NCBI GenBank assembly: GCA_034509495.1
Contig: CM067521.1
Coordinates: 18,845,039 to 18,909,038 of the forward strand
Reading direction: 5' to 3'
DNA length: 64,000 bases
Source of the DNA: Acestrorhynchus altus
Lineage: Eukaryota; Chordata; Actinopteri; Characiformes; Acestrorhynchidae
The position numbers and the translations under genes are program-made. Under the pieces are notes generated by a model. It saw only the letters and a program-made list of their open reading frames with translations, did not search any database and was not told the origin of the DNA. Positions within the stretch are counted from its first letter, which is position 1; each line of letters begins with the position of its first letter. Below, in pieces: positions 10,469 to 23,200 of this stretch.

Positions 10469-11852
10469 TAAACAATTTTTGATTATTTAAGGGTTTATCT
10501 GGTCTCATATTTCAACACAAATCAAAATGCATCAAAAACAATACACCCATCTATGAAATGTTAATTTTGCTGCTAAGCACAAGGCTGTGTGCATTTAGAA
10601 GCTCAAATATTACTGTAAAAATAAGACACATTCATCAAAGTCCAATCCTGAATATTTATTTACAGTTAAAAAAAATAACTTGATGAAACAAAACTCAGAG
10701 ATGTGTAATGTGTATGAAACACTACAGACTTCAGTAAAGAACATTAGTGGTTATGGCTTTGATAGAAAACAAAATAAAAATATGAATGCCAAAATATGAC
10801 TTGTACAATATGTATAATATCTGTGCTTCTGTAAATGTTTGCAGAATCATATTTGCCCTTTTATAACATTATTGTTAGTATTACTAAACAACAACAATCA
10901 ACTGTACATGTTCCTATAGAAACTGTCGGGATCCAAAAAATACAGGTGTTATAAAATACTGTTAAGTGGCCTTTCTGGTGATGCGCAACAGCAAGTAATA
11001 TTTCTGGAGTAGCAGAATAACAGAATAGACCTTTATAGAAAAATTCAAGCGTGTTAAAATAAGTTCATATTTAAGTATAAAAACACCAGTGGTTGTCCAA
11101 CAACCGGTTATTACAGGCTTTGCACCAGCCATTAGCGATTGGCTCTGTTTTACAGCCCATCACGTGTTTCAGTACTTAATCCCAGTCCGAGTCCATCATG
11201 CCAGGCAAACTGTACTCTCTCCAGAAGTGACATGATGTAAAACACACGATTTTAAACATTAAGAAAAAAAAGGGGTGGGTTGGGGGGGTCAGAATCTTTG
11301 GTTGCTCCAATACTACAAGGCACATGTCAGAAGGGGATCACTCAAGGAATTCTGTGTGAACTTCTAATCATGTACTTGTGTATAATCACAATCCTTGATG
11401 TGGTAGGTGAACTGCACAGTTTTTTTTTTGAGAAGAATATGGATATTGGCAGGCCATTGCTTAATAAAGTAAATAAATAAATACATTTAAACATCCCATA
11501 ATCATTTCAACGTGGCCTATATCTGATGATGTAATAATTTCCAGAAAAGATGGATGTTTAGGTCTCACTGGTCTATTGCACTAAAAATATCTGCATTTTT
11601 ATTTCATGTTCAATTTACTGCATTTGCAACCCTACGGAAATAAATGCTAATGCTAAGGCAGATCCAATATTCTATGTTTGATAAACATTGGCCCACAGTT
11701 TCCATACCCGTGCGTGCCAACATTGTATGTCATGGGTTAAACGGTTACTAATGTAGCACAAACAATGCCTCCATTACCCCGACACTGCTGGTTTACTTAT
11801 CCCCAACACAGCCTTTTGTACACTCTAAACTGACTGGAGAAGGATCAGGGAG

Positions 11853-12098
11853 TAGGGGTGGGCAATATGGTACTACAGAACAGTATTTCAAAGACATTTT
11901 CATGATAAACAATATTTATTGCAATATTTTGATAAACTATTTATCAGCAGCAGCAGATTCTTAAAAAGATTAAATTCTCTCCAATACTTGGTACAGCTCA
12001 TTAAGCACTGTTGAAATTCATGATCTGCTCAGAAAAGTATATTGCGTATCATAACAAAAGTTGAATACAGCAAAGTATTTCCATATTGCCCACTCCTA
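11853..12098. mobile_element. MITE with GGGTGGGCAATATGG-type terminal inverted repeats
   Basis: The left end TAGGGGTGGGCAATATGGTA is mirrored by the right end, whose reverse complement is TAGGAGTGGGCAATATGGAA. The element is about 246 bp long and has no coding capacity. Flanking 8-mers match at only five of eight positions, so the target-site duplication is weak. It is probably an old non-autonomous hAT-type element. Confidence 0.75.
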
Positions 12099-12158
12099 AC
12101 AGGGCACGAGAGATCTATTCAATCACTGACATTCCTAACAGTGCTGCAGCCTGGCCTA

Positions 12159-12695
12159 CACTATACACTCTTCAGAATAAAGGTGCCTAGAATTGTTCTT
12201 TGGGCAATGCCATAGAAGAACCACTTTTGGTTGCTTAAAGAACCATCAGCATCATTCCACAATTCCAACATTTACCAATGATATCTTATTTGGGATTTGG
12301 TCAGTTTAAGACAGCGGTGACAAATCGGGTCGGAAACAGGCCAGTATGGCTGCAGGTTTTCATTGCAAACACCCAGCAGCAACACCTGATTCCACTCAAT
12401 CAGCCAATCTTCAAACAAGTGATCACATGAGCTTCTGTTTGGCTCTGCAGCCACACCAGGCTGTTTCTGACCCGGTTTGACACCCCAGGTTTAAGAGGAC
12501 AATGGGATCCATCTTTATTTTTTTCTAATTATAAGCTTAAGAAAATTCTGAGGACTATATTAGTTAATTAGGCTCAATGTTTGTAACAGATGTGTGAGAG
12601 TAAAGCTTTCACATGATGTAAAGGTTCTTTACCAGTTTAGAGGTTCTTCGGTATGGCATCATCCAATAAACATTTATATTTAAGAGCCTACAGTG
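12159..12695. mobile_element. Tc1/mariner-type MITE with TA target duplication
   Basis: The left end CACTATACACTCTT and the reverse complement of the right end CACTGTAGGCTCTT match. The similarity continues inward through ATGCCATA and GAAGAACC motifs. Both ends are flanked by TA. The element carries a second transposon (12312-12488) inside it. Confidence 0.72.
12312..12488. mobile_element. hAT-type MITE with perfect 8-bp target duplication
   Basis: The direct repeat GTTTAAGA flanks the element exactly at 12304..12311 and 12489..12496. Terminal inverted repeats of about 30 bp pair CAGCGGTGACAAATCGGGTC with CTGGGGTGTCAAACCGGGTC (reverse complement of the right end). The internal 120 bp has no coding capacity. 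It lies nested in the TA-flanked element 12159-12695, so it inserted later. Confidence 0.9.
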
Positions 12696-13009
12696 TAGTG
12701 TGTCTTTCTGTTGTAAATCTAAGTGTCCTGCAAAATACAAGCACACACCTGCATGATACTTAAAACCAAAAAATATTTAGTTATTTAAAGTTAAAAATTA
12801 CACTCAGCACAGTTACTGCACAGTTAGTAAGGAACATTTGGTCAAAAAACTTATAGTTTAAGATTTATGGGAAATTTAAAAAAATCTGCTAATACAACTT
12901 AACCACAGAATGGAAGGCACAAATCAAGTGTCTGAATGATGTTTCGAGTTAAAGCTTTATATGTAGTTGGGATGGAGGTGAAGGTCAGTTTAGATCAGGC
13001 CGTGTCTAG

Positions 13010-13141
13010 CACAGTTTACTGATTTCCTTGCTCCAACATACCGACTGAAGTTGGCAATTATCAGGTGTGCCTGAGCAGGAAAAGCACAAAACTGAGCACC
13101 AATCTGGCACTCGGGGACCACATCTGCCCACCCCTGGCCTA
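13010..13141 (-). mobile_element. hAT-like repeat remnant
   Basis: The right end read on the minus strand is GGCCAGGGGTGGGCAGATGT, followed by sequence with a CAGGCACACCTGATAATTGC stretch typical of fish hAT-type MITEs. The left terminal repeat is not evident. Confidence 0.5.
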
Positions 13142-14248
13142 AAAGGAGTGTTTGGTTTTGTGCTGTGGCACTGTCAAACTAAGCCCCTAGGAGACGTCTT
13201 TTCCCCAAATCCCCATTTAAGGGTAATGTGAGGGTTTATTTCAATTCAAGGCCATTTTGTTTTGGAAAGTGACGGATGGAGTGATTGATGAGGAGTCTAG
13301 CAAATTCATTTGTGCAATCTCGAAAAGAAAAAAAAACCTAGATAATATTAGATAGTAACATTAATAGTCAATTGTAGGCAACAGCGTTTTCCCTTTTGCC
13401 ATTTTCGGTCAGTGTAGGTAGTCAGTTTCAAACATTTCAAATGCACTGAAGATGTCAAGAAACATGTTGTACTGCACTTTCAGATATACTTCCATAAATC
13501 CCTGTAAGTGTTGTATCAGTCCTTTAAAAAAGATACGTACAGTTCAGTGGTCCTTCATTAAGACATTTCAGGTCTGCCAAGTGTGCTCTTAGTGTTGCTG
13601 AAAGTCTGAAATCTTCTACACCCTGGGATAAAGATCAACCTTGCCCAGCACCTGACTTCCCTGCCAATTATTGTTTAAGCAGTCAGTTATACCATGATAA
13701 GGTATTTAGATGCAGATTAAGAAAACTTCATGTTCTCTATAGTTTGGAAATCTGCAGACCTATATGACCTGCATATCCTACTGAAATGATAATATACTAC
13801 TCCACCAGGACCCCAAGCAATGTTAGCCTTCTTAAGTTCCTTATAGTTTATATCTCTTCTTGATTTCTCTCCATGACCAGATGAGCCATGCTTTAATGCT
13901 AAAACAATGCCAATCTCACACAGTGAGAGACATACAGTATTAAAGTTGATGAAATTAGAGATAACGAGTACGTGCATCACGTTCCAACACAGTTTTTTCT
14001 TACATACAGTGTGTGGCAAATGTCATTGGACCAGTTACGTCTTTACTGAGCTCCGGCAACGCCAGCATTGCCCCACTCCAGGGCACTCAGGTCTGTGGAA
14101 ACAATTGCACTTGAAAGTAGAGCTGGTTAAAATCCACGGAGGTGTGAAGCCTCTCCCCGCTGCCAAAAACAACAGTCCTCAGCTCTGTTGTCCTCTCTCT
14201 GCTTTGTTTATGCAGTAGTTCTGTTGTGGTTTTGTTTCTTTGTTAAGG

Positions 14249-17200
14249 TCAGGGGCTGACAGGCTTGTGAAGGATGCCCTGCAGGTCCTCTGGAAGTGAG
14301 AGGATGACGGACTCGATGTGGGCCTGAAGTTTGGCCAGGGTCCCCTCTCTCACCGGCAGCTGTTCTCTCTCCGCCTGTATCTGGAACAGAGTGGAAAAAC
14401 AATGTGGAATGACACAGCAAAAAAACTATTACTAAAAAAAAATTAAACATGCATATAATAAGTGCAATTAGGATCATACACACACCATCACACACTTGCC
14501 TCAAACACAGTTACACTAATTAATGGGTTTTTCCACTCTGTATGCACTATGAGAATTTGCAAATGAAAAACTACTCCAATCTATTTGTTCTAAAAGTGCT
14601 TCTTGAATTGGGTTTTCTTGCAGTTCAGTGCCTGAAAGCTAGAGGGCGCTTAGTGAGGAATGCAGTTCGCTCTACTGGCATTACATGGAGAAATAGTAAT
14701 AAATATTAATATAATTCATGCTATGAAACAAACATAAAATGTAATGTATCACAAGTACACTAGTTTGTTTTATCTTGGAGTAGAATGGAGTTATGCTATG
14801 TGGATGCACACAGCAGCCGGTATCATTTCCAAAACTCCTTCTCATCACATTACACCTGTCCTTAAACAACTCCACTGGCTTCCAGTCAAATATAGAATCA
14901 TATTTAAAGTACTTCTCTATACATTCAAGGCCATCCATAATCTTGCCCCCTTATATCTCTCAAATCTCCTCACTATCGCACCCTCTTTCCGCTCAATCAG
15001 ATCCTCCTCTTCCATCCATCTCTCTGTCCCTTCTGCTCGTCTGAGTACCATGGGGTTCAGAGCTTTCAGCCATTCTACTCCAAAACTCTGGAACTCCCTC
15101 TCACCCAACACCCATAACATTGATTCTCTTCCTCTCTTTAAATCTAGACTCAAAACTCACCTGTTCAATGAAGCATATTCTCTATAATTTTTGCTATAAT
15201 TTCCACCCTAAATGTCTCTTGTATGTGTTGTGTCCTTCTGTATGTTTGTTTCATTCATTTTTGTAAAGTGTCCTTGAGTGTTGTGAAAGGCGCTTATAAA
15301 TAAAATGTATTATTATTATTACTACTACTTCAGGGGAGGAGCTGGCAAAGAGGTTCCTCGATGAGAAACTCACTCCAGACCATTTGAGTATGTGAGAAAA
15401 AACAACCTATCCAACAAGGGTGGGGGATGTTGCAGCAAACTCACTAAAAAGCAAAGTAAAGCCTGGAAACATGAAGAGCAATCCAGCCATTTAATGAGAT
15501 GATAAAAATACCAACCAGTTTGTCTTTCAATTTAAGCACAAGATCAACTGTCTCCACTTCTGTGTGCTTCTGAATTCGCAACTGGAGATCCTGGACAAAT
15601 GAAGTTTACATCATCAGTTATGATTCACCAGCACTTTTTCTGTTTGAGTAAAATGTATTTACTGTGCCTGGCCACTCGAACCTCATCACAGAGTGCCTCA
15701 AGGTGTAAGGCCTCTAGTTTCTGAGTCATCTCTTTTCTGCGGTTCCTGAACCAGCCGTCGAAGTTGGGAGATTTGAGGAACTGCCTGCAGGAATGAACAC
15801 ATGGGCAAACTTAATATATAACAAAAATAAATGTATATACAAAATAAATGTATATTTGTAAATGTGCATTTTTCAGATCTCTATATTTAAGTATACCAGG
15901 CTACCTGTACAGAATCAGCAAGAAAACTGAACATGGAAAGTGTAGAAAATAAAGATGTCCACAGTTCAGTGCTGACATTGACAATTTTCTGTTCTTTTTT
16001 GCAGTCGTCTGAAGAGCCCTTGACTACAGGAGTTTTTGGGCTGTACCTATAAAGGCCGATCCAGTCTCCTTTGAGGCGGGAGGTGAGCTGAGGTCCAGCC
16101 TTTTCCAGAGTCTTCATAAACTCCTCCTGAACAAAAGGCTTCAGCTGAGGAGGACTCTGAGAGTGAAGAGAGTGACCAGAACAGCAAAGTATTAAAAAGC
16201 CACTCATTATCATCAGACAATATGAGTTAGGGTTACAAATGGTGTGAAAAGAAAACTCCAGCTTACTTTCCAAGGAGAGATACTCTTCTGTAAAGGCATC
16301 AGGCTAGCCACATAGCGCTCCTGGAGAATCAATTAAATTGAACTGAATTTATTTCTCAAATGCATCAAAAGGCAATTTACTTCTCCTTCAAATCCATATA
16401 TTTCTGCAACAAACCTTTTTTTGATTTTGGATATTTGCTCAGATAAGATCACAAATGCTCAAGTCAAGTTCCCCTCCGCTAATATACAAAGTGCATATTA
16501 TTAAAACACAGTGCTTCCACTCTTTTAACAGTAGTTAATATCTATATGACATATGTTCTATTGCATGACCCAGTTACCTGCCCCTCTTCCAGTCTAAAAA
16601 AAGCACTGCATTTTTGTAGACTGTGACCATAAAAAATTGCTCATTTCCCAAAAGTAAAGCTCAAATTTGCACCAAAGAAGCAATTCCTTCATTTCAGGTA
16701 AAATTCTGAACATGTCTGAAGCATCTGATATTCACAGACCCCTCATCAGAAAGTTTCCTTCTCTACCATGACAGATTTTGTTTGAGTGTTACGAAGAAAA
16801 TCTTACCAAGGGAATGATGAAACTCTGTGTTAGCTCCAAGAAATACCGTCGCAAGATAGCATTCTGGGCTGGAGAGGGACGTTTCTGCTGAACTCCCTGA
16901 ATGAGAATTACAAAACCAGACATGTCAGAAGATCTGCACTGATAAAGGAAGAGTTAGAAATGATGTTGTTTGCCAACCTTCTGTAGCTGCTTGAGGATTT
17001 CTTCATCTTTGTTCAGGAACGGCTTGTATGCGCTATATACACCTGCAGAGGAGACTTGTGTCATAAAAGAACCACCATTTGCTCAATCAGATGATTTTTG
17101 GACCCATATACTTCACATCTGTCTTGCTTTTATATACTTCATGTATGATATTAAGGTGGTTTTATATATCCCTCTAATTCAGTTAATCGTTTTACATTCC

Positions 17201-20200
17201 TCTTAACCCCTTAGCTTTAATCGAACAGCTGGTTTATGTCTGTTTAGTTAACGGTATTACTGTGCCTTTAAAACAGATATATGCAACTGATTTGCTCTGT
17301 TCTGATTGGATGTTGTATTGTACCTCAAACAAAAAGCTTGTAACTGGTTGGGGCTATATCTCAGTAGGCTGGATAGATGGATATATAGATAGATATGGAT
17401 ATATGTAGGCACAAAGCTTAATTTATAATATTCAAACACTATATAAATGTTATCATACTGGTCTGCATCTCACCGGGTTTGGAATCCAGAGTCTTCAAAT
17501 TCTTTAATTTCTTCACCTTCATCTGTTTAGCCATCTCTCCTTGGGAAAATTACAAGTACTTTTAGCACAGACTGGATTTACAGAATATTGTAAAATACAT
17601 ACAACAAGGAGTATATGGTACATTACATAATGGTTACATTAGCATAATTGCTAAAAGATATTCCTTTAAATCAATTGAAAATATGTTATGAGGGTACCGG
17701 TTTGCTTCATGTCCCCTATACGGATAATGTGAGGCCAATGCTGGAGTGTTTTGGCAAAGAAAGGGTTTGTTACGCCCAAAATGACAGAAGGTCTGCAAAC
17801 GTGAACACACACACACACAACACTGCATAAGTACAGCAAACAATTACCAGTAGTTCCAAAATCAAACTTCAGATATTATATGAAAATTATTATTTGTTTT
17901 ACCCAATTTTCCCCATCAACTGTTCAAATGCCAATTCCCAAACCCCACTAACACTCGTCCCCCCATCACATAGGATGCTTCTGACACTAGGAGAGTAAGG
18001 ACAAGCACATGTCTCCTCAGATACATGTGAAGTCAACCACTGCCTCCCTTCAACCTGCCGCCATTTTGTATCATTGCTGGGCTTCCAACGTGGAAAGCAC
18101 TGGGTCCCTGGCTCCGATACAATGGCTGACAGATGTCTGTGCCAGCCAGTATCACATTGAGTGTGATGTGGGAAGAGAGAACCATCCACCCACCCAGAGA
18201 GAGCATGGCCAAGAAATCAGATAAAAATACACAAGAAAAACCAACTTTGAGAAAGAATTCTCAATCTCAATTTTTGCTGACCTTGATATTATTATTATTA
18301 AGGAGAGTCTATGAACATAAATGAGCCAGTAAGTCAACCTGTTATTGTCCAATACATGACTATTAATAATAATTAACAGTTAACACAATAATCTGTAATT
18401 GCACTATTATTCTATTAATATAACCAGTGGCAAAAATGTCTTAAAATGACAATAACACTGTTTATTAATGAGTTTTGGCACAATAGATTATCCAAACAAA
18501 AACAGTTATTGCAACAGGCCCAGCTGCAGGTGCATTATGTAAATGAAACATGCATATAGACCCAATCTGTTTGTACACAGGGAATTTTGTCCTCAACATT
18601 TAGTCCATCCACACACATACAGTGTACTACCATACTAGTGTATATACACACACACACTAAGGGGCAGTGAGCACATGTGCCCTATTCACAGTGAGCAGCT
18701 GGACTTGCTCAAGGACACTTCAGTCATCTCCTGGCAAATCAGGGAATTGAACTGGAAACCTTCCAGTCACTAGGCTGGTTCCCTTACCACCAGGCCATGT
18801 GACACTTCCTACTGTAAGGCAGAGACAAAATGCTAGTTAAAGGACTACAATTTGGTGAGGTTGATTTGTTATTGTTAAATAACTGCACAGCTGTGATGAA
18901 ATCATCACAAACATGCTTTTTTCCATTTAACAGTATCACTCTGAAGATGTATTGCTTTAATATCAGAGCGCCTTTCATTATTTTGGACACAAAATTCTCT
19001 CACTAACAATAGATATATTATTAGTAGCATTAATAGGTAACACAGATCAGCTTAAAAAACAATAAATCAAATGTCTAGTTTAAAAGTCTTTTATCCATTA
19101 ATAAAAGACATTAACTTACAGTTTATCAAAGGCATAACATGCAGTGACTCACTGCCTTGAAAGACTGATATGTTACTCATTCCAGTTCTGGTCTGGACTC
19201 AATAGAAGCTTTGTAGGGCATAATGTTAGACTACATCAATGGTTGGCTTTCTACTCTAATGTCAGTCACAAGGAGTGAGGTCGCTGTGAGGCCGTGCGAG
19301 GGCGTCTCATTTGTTCTGCAAAAGTGTGCTCCAGAGGACTGTTAAATACCGAGTAACGCTACATCGTGTAATTACAGCTAAAGTCAAATTCAGCAACATA
19401 ATCATTCATGTTTCTCACTAGACCTCTTCACATTTTGGGAGTTTTTCCTTGCCACTGTTGCCTGTTTGCATGCTCAACTGAGGCTTGGACCTGGACTTCT
19501 GTAACGCTGCTTTGTGAAAATGCCTTTGTTGTAAAAAATGCTACATAAATATGCTTTGATTGACTATCTGTGAATGATCTGTGACCCAGTCACTCCCATT
19601 CTGGTCTTTTTGCAGAGCAAGTGTGCAACTTTGGAAGAAGCAGTTTGATGCAAGTGTGGAGATGCAGTTACAGGGTACTCACGGAGCTTGCGTTCGGGTT
19701 GTGTACTCCTTGAACTCACTGTCGTGGATGGTGAAGTATGGTCGGAAGTCACTGCAGTAGCGTAACGGGGCAATACAGCTGAAAACACAAAACAATAAGA
19801 AAAGAAAGACAATTAAGAAAAGAAATCAAAAAGTAGGACCACCATTCCCAGGTTTGAAATCAAGGTTTTGGATCTATAAAATGGTGTAGTTAATAGGTTA
19901 ATTTCTTAAACTTCACAGCTTTCAAATTATAGGAAGCTGTGCAAAAAAAATAAGATATAATTTTTTGTCTGTCAGGTGCAGGGCTAGAGTCTGTGAACAA
20001 CTTTGAGGAGCAAAATAGTGAGCACCCTCATAGGCTACCAAGGCTGGGAGGAAAAAAATCATATTTTTTAAGACTCCATGAAATTGAAATCCTTGAACTA
20101 TATTTTAACATACTGAAATTAGATTTTTATTTCTTCTTTATGCACAATAAATCATCTTCGTGTCAAAGCTCAGTCTGATGCCCCCTTCACGGTGTGTGTG

Positions 20201-23200
20201 TTTGTAAGTACTAGTGGAGCCAGAGGGGACCAGAGTAGAACACGAGCTGACAGAGCAGCATGAGGGAGCATAAAAAAGATTGACTGAAGACTGAAACAGA
20301 ACAATATGTAAAACTTTACAACTTGCCTTATACATCAATCTAAAATGGCAGTCTAAATAAGTGCTGCTGAGGAGAAGGGAAAATGAATGACAGCAAATAA
20401 TTTATATTTATGATAGATATTCCTATCCAGTGAAGTCGCTGCTATGAGCCCACAGAGATCCATCACTAAAATTTTCCCCACTCCTCTTTGCTACCAATTT
20501 TTTTAGTGGTCACCCACCACACATTAAAAATACCATTACCAAAATGGCTACTACAGCGGACTAAGACTGGGTGATATTATTGATATTTATATCTATATTT
20601 GGATATAAACAAAGCGAGATATAGGCTGAGGAAATGTCTTTATCAAAGTTTTCAATCTTGCAGAAACCTTTTTTCAGTCCCCTCACTCTGCTCCGGCCCC
20701 TGCTCTCAGCCCCTCTTCTACACTGCTCCCCTCTTACTGCAGAGGACTTGGTGTGTATAAAGAATATCAATATCAATTTTTATTTTGTCCATATCGCCCA
20801 GCCTGGCAGCTAACTCCATTTTCATTGTTTAATGCTTCACCTGACCTGCTGTCCAGAGTTACTCTTTAGCACATGTGCATTGGTTAAGGAGCACAAACCA
20901 ATGTCAGATGAACATTGTCAGCCAATTCTGGAATTAATTAATGGTTCAATCTTTGCTCCTTTTAGTGCTCAGAGCTGAATCAGCTCCTCACATTCCTCAC
21001 TCACAGAACTGCTGTAGAGCCTTGATCAGCTCCTTAGAGCTCCTGTGAGAGTAAACAGAATAATCTACAATACAAGAGTTCAAGTGATAGAACAGCACAA
21101 TCTGTATATTTTCAAAACTTCTGGCCCAACTGACCAATTTTTCATACCTGCTTATCGTCCAGAAACCTACACATACGGCAATGTATTTGAAAATGTAATC
21201 AGACTTTCTTTGCCAAACTAACACTTCTGATCATCTCTAGATAAGGGCTTCAACTAACCTGACCAACGCCAGCACAGTCTCTGAAGACTCAGCCGGTGAG
21301 GGTGCCATGACAACCAGTGCTTCACCCAGCAACACAAGCTCCCACAGCATCTGAATGTGAAAGAATACCGGGTAGAAACACCTAGAGCAAAAAAAAGAGA
21401 ACAAAAACATTATTCAGGTTACCAAATGGGTTCCTACGCTCTCTTAATGCTTCCTTCTGAATCCTCTCTAAAAAAAGACATGACCCTTTGCCGATGCCAA
21501 TGAACCGTTATCTCAGCCCGAGAGCTTTTTACTCAATCTGGGGCTCTGGGAGCATTAAGCTCATCTGCTTCATGTGGAGAATACTGATGATGCTGAGGAA
21601 ACTGATGGCTCACATTAAGTGTCTGGTTTTTCAGCTGGACTTGAGGCAGCAGGAAAGAAACAGATGGAGGAAGGCCATGGGGCTTGTATGGGGGGGGCTC
21701 TTCTGTGCTCATCGTGACTCGGAAAATAGGATAGGACATAGGATAATAAAGAGGTGTACTGGCTAGAACTTGGCGATACAATACGTATAATCATACAGGG
21801 GCTACATTTTAGGAAAACTGTCAGTATAAACACACCATCGTATGCTTAAAATCTGAGTAAAGTAAAAGTTTATTTTTATCAGTGTAATCTGAAGATGATA
21901 ACACTGCTATCTAGTGGCTGGCTGCTGTCTGCCACTAACACTGACTGAATATTTTCAATTTGAGAACAGATACAGTAATGAAAAGCATATTCTTGCGATA
22001 TTTAATATACTGATTTTCAAAGCATCAGAAAACATATCGCAGTTCTTTTTCAACTATCATTTAGTATCTCAATATGGGAACTGTCCTCAGTGTGACTAAC
22101 CATGGAAGCACCAATTACACCATATCAGGCAGTGCCACTGACAGACCAATCACAAATGTGATTTAGAAGCTCCTACCTCCCCTTATAAACTGCAGCAGTT
22201 CCCATGTACACAAATTCTCGTTCTCACTCTCATTACTGTCCTCAGTGGCGTCAGATTATCTGAATTCCACTGAACAGTTCTCTCATTGAGCTAATTTGAT
22301 GTGTGATGACTGTGGGAATTCAGCGGCCGTGGAAGCACTATTTATATCTATCTATAGCTAAAGCGTTAAGGTGAGCTAGCTGAAGAAATAAAGAAATTTT
22401 TCATTTTGCTCAAGACTTTAAATACTAAAATCATGTGTACATGCTGCTTAATAATAACTCAAAGAACTCTTAACTTTGAGAAAATTGAGGAATCATTATT
22501 TGGTGAAATAACCTGGAGTGTCAATCACAGGTTTCATTTCCCGACTCAGTCTTTCAAACTGCTGTTGATGTTGGGATACTTTACGTCATTTGTGGCACAG
22601 AAACTAAAGTACCTTACCTTTGTATGATTGAATGGCTGGAAAGAAATTGATGCCATATGTAGACAAGCTGATTTTTAGAAAGAAAATAAAAAACTTTTCC
22701 TGGGATGGTATCTCGCTCCTGAGCTCTAATTTACACTACGCAGATTGGACTAGCTCAAGATTGGTGGACATACACACTCCTTGGTGTATACATGAGAGCA
22801 CAAATGGGAGTGCAGGGGAGCAGAGTAAGGAGCTAAGAGTAGGGAACACAGCACAGTGAGGGAGCAGGAACACTTTATTTTTTTTAATGATATAAACGGT
22901 ATTACCTCAGCCCATATCTTGCTCTGTTTGTATCCTGATATCTATACATCAATAAATCATCCAGCCCTACTGTCTATGTTTTGCTGGGATCTTGTGATTT
23001 GATTCCTAATAAAGCCACAAGCTGCAGCAAAGAATCGGAATGAAAGGAAGTATAAATAAGCAAATAAAATAATATTCTAAAGGTTCTTGACTAAAGAACA
23101 TTCTGAATTCAGACTTTCCAGGACTAGATTTAACATATATAATATGTATACACTCACCAAAGGTGACACTGATGTTTATTATTTGTAATATTTTAGATTT

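Larger units (their letters stand above)
10469..14248 (-). other. Convergent 3' flank; candidate dennd6a 3' UTR
   Basis: No supported exon is seen here. Minus-strand AATAAA signals lie at 13240..13235 (about 1 kb after the dennd6a stop) and 10660..10655 (about 3.6 kb after it), so the dennd6a 3' UTR may extend across part or all of this stretch. The interval also carries several MITEs, listed separately. Confidence 0.4.

Noticed and set aside
11176..11218. Short minus-strand frame ending LPGMMDSDWD and a stop, resembling a protein C-terminus
   Set aside because: Only about a dozen codons, no convincing splice acceptor and no recognised family. It lies in the candidate dennd6a 3' UTR and is most likely chance.
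14744..15187. 147-codon plus-strand open frame inside dennd6a
   Set aside because: It is the C-terminal tail of a LINE reverse-transcriptase protein with the matching 3' end, not a host gene.
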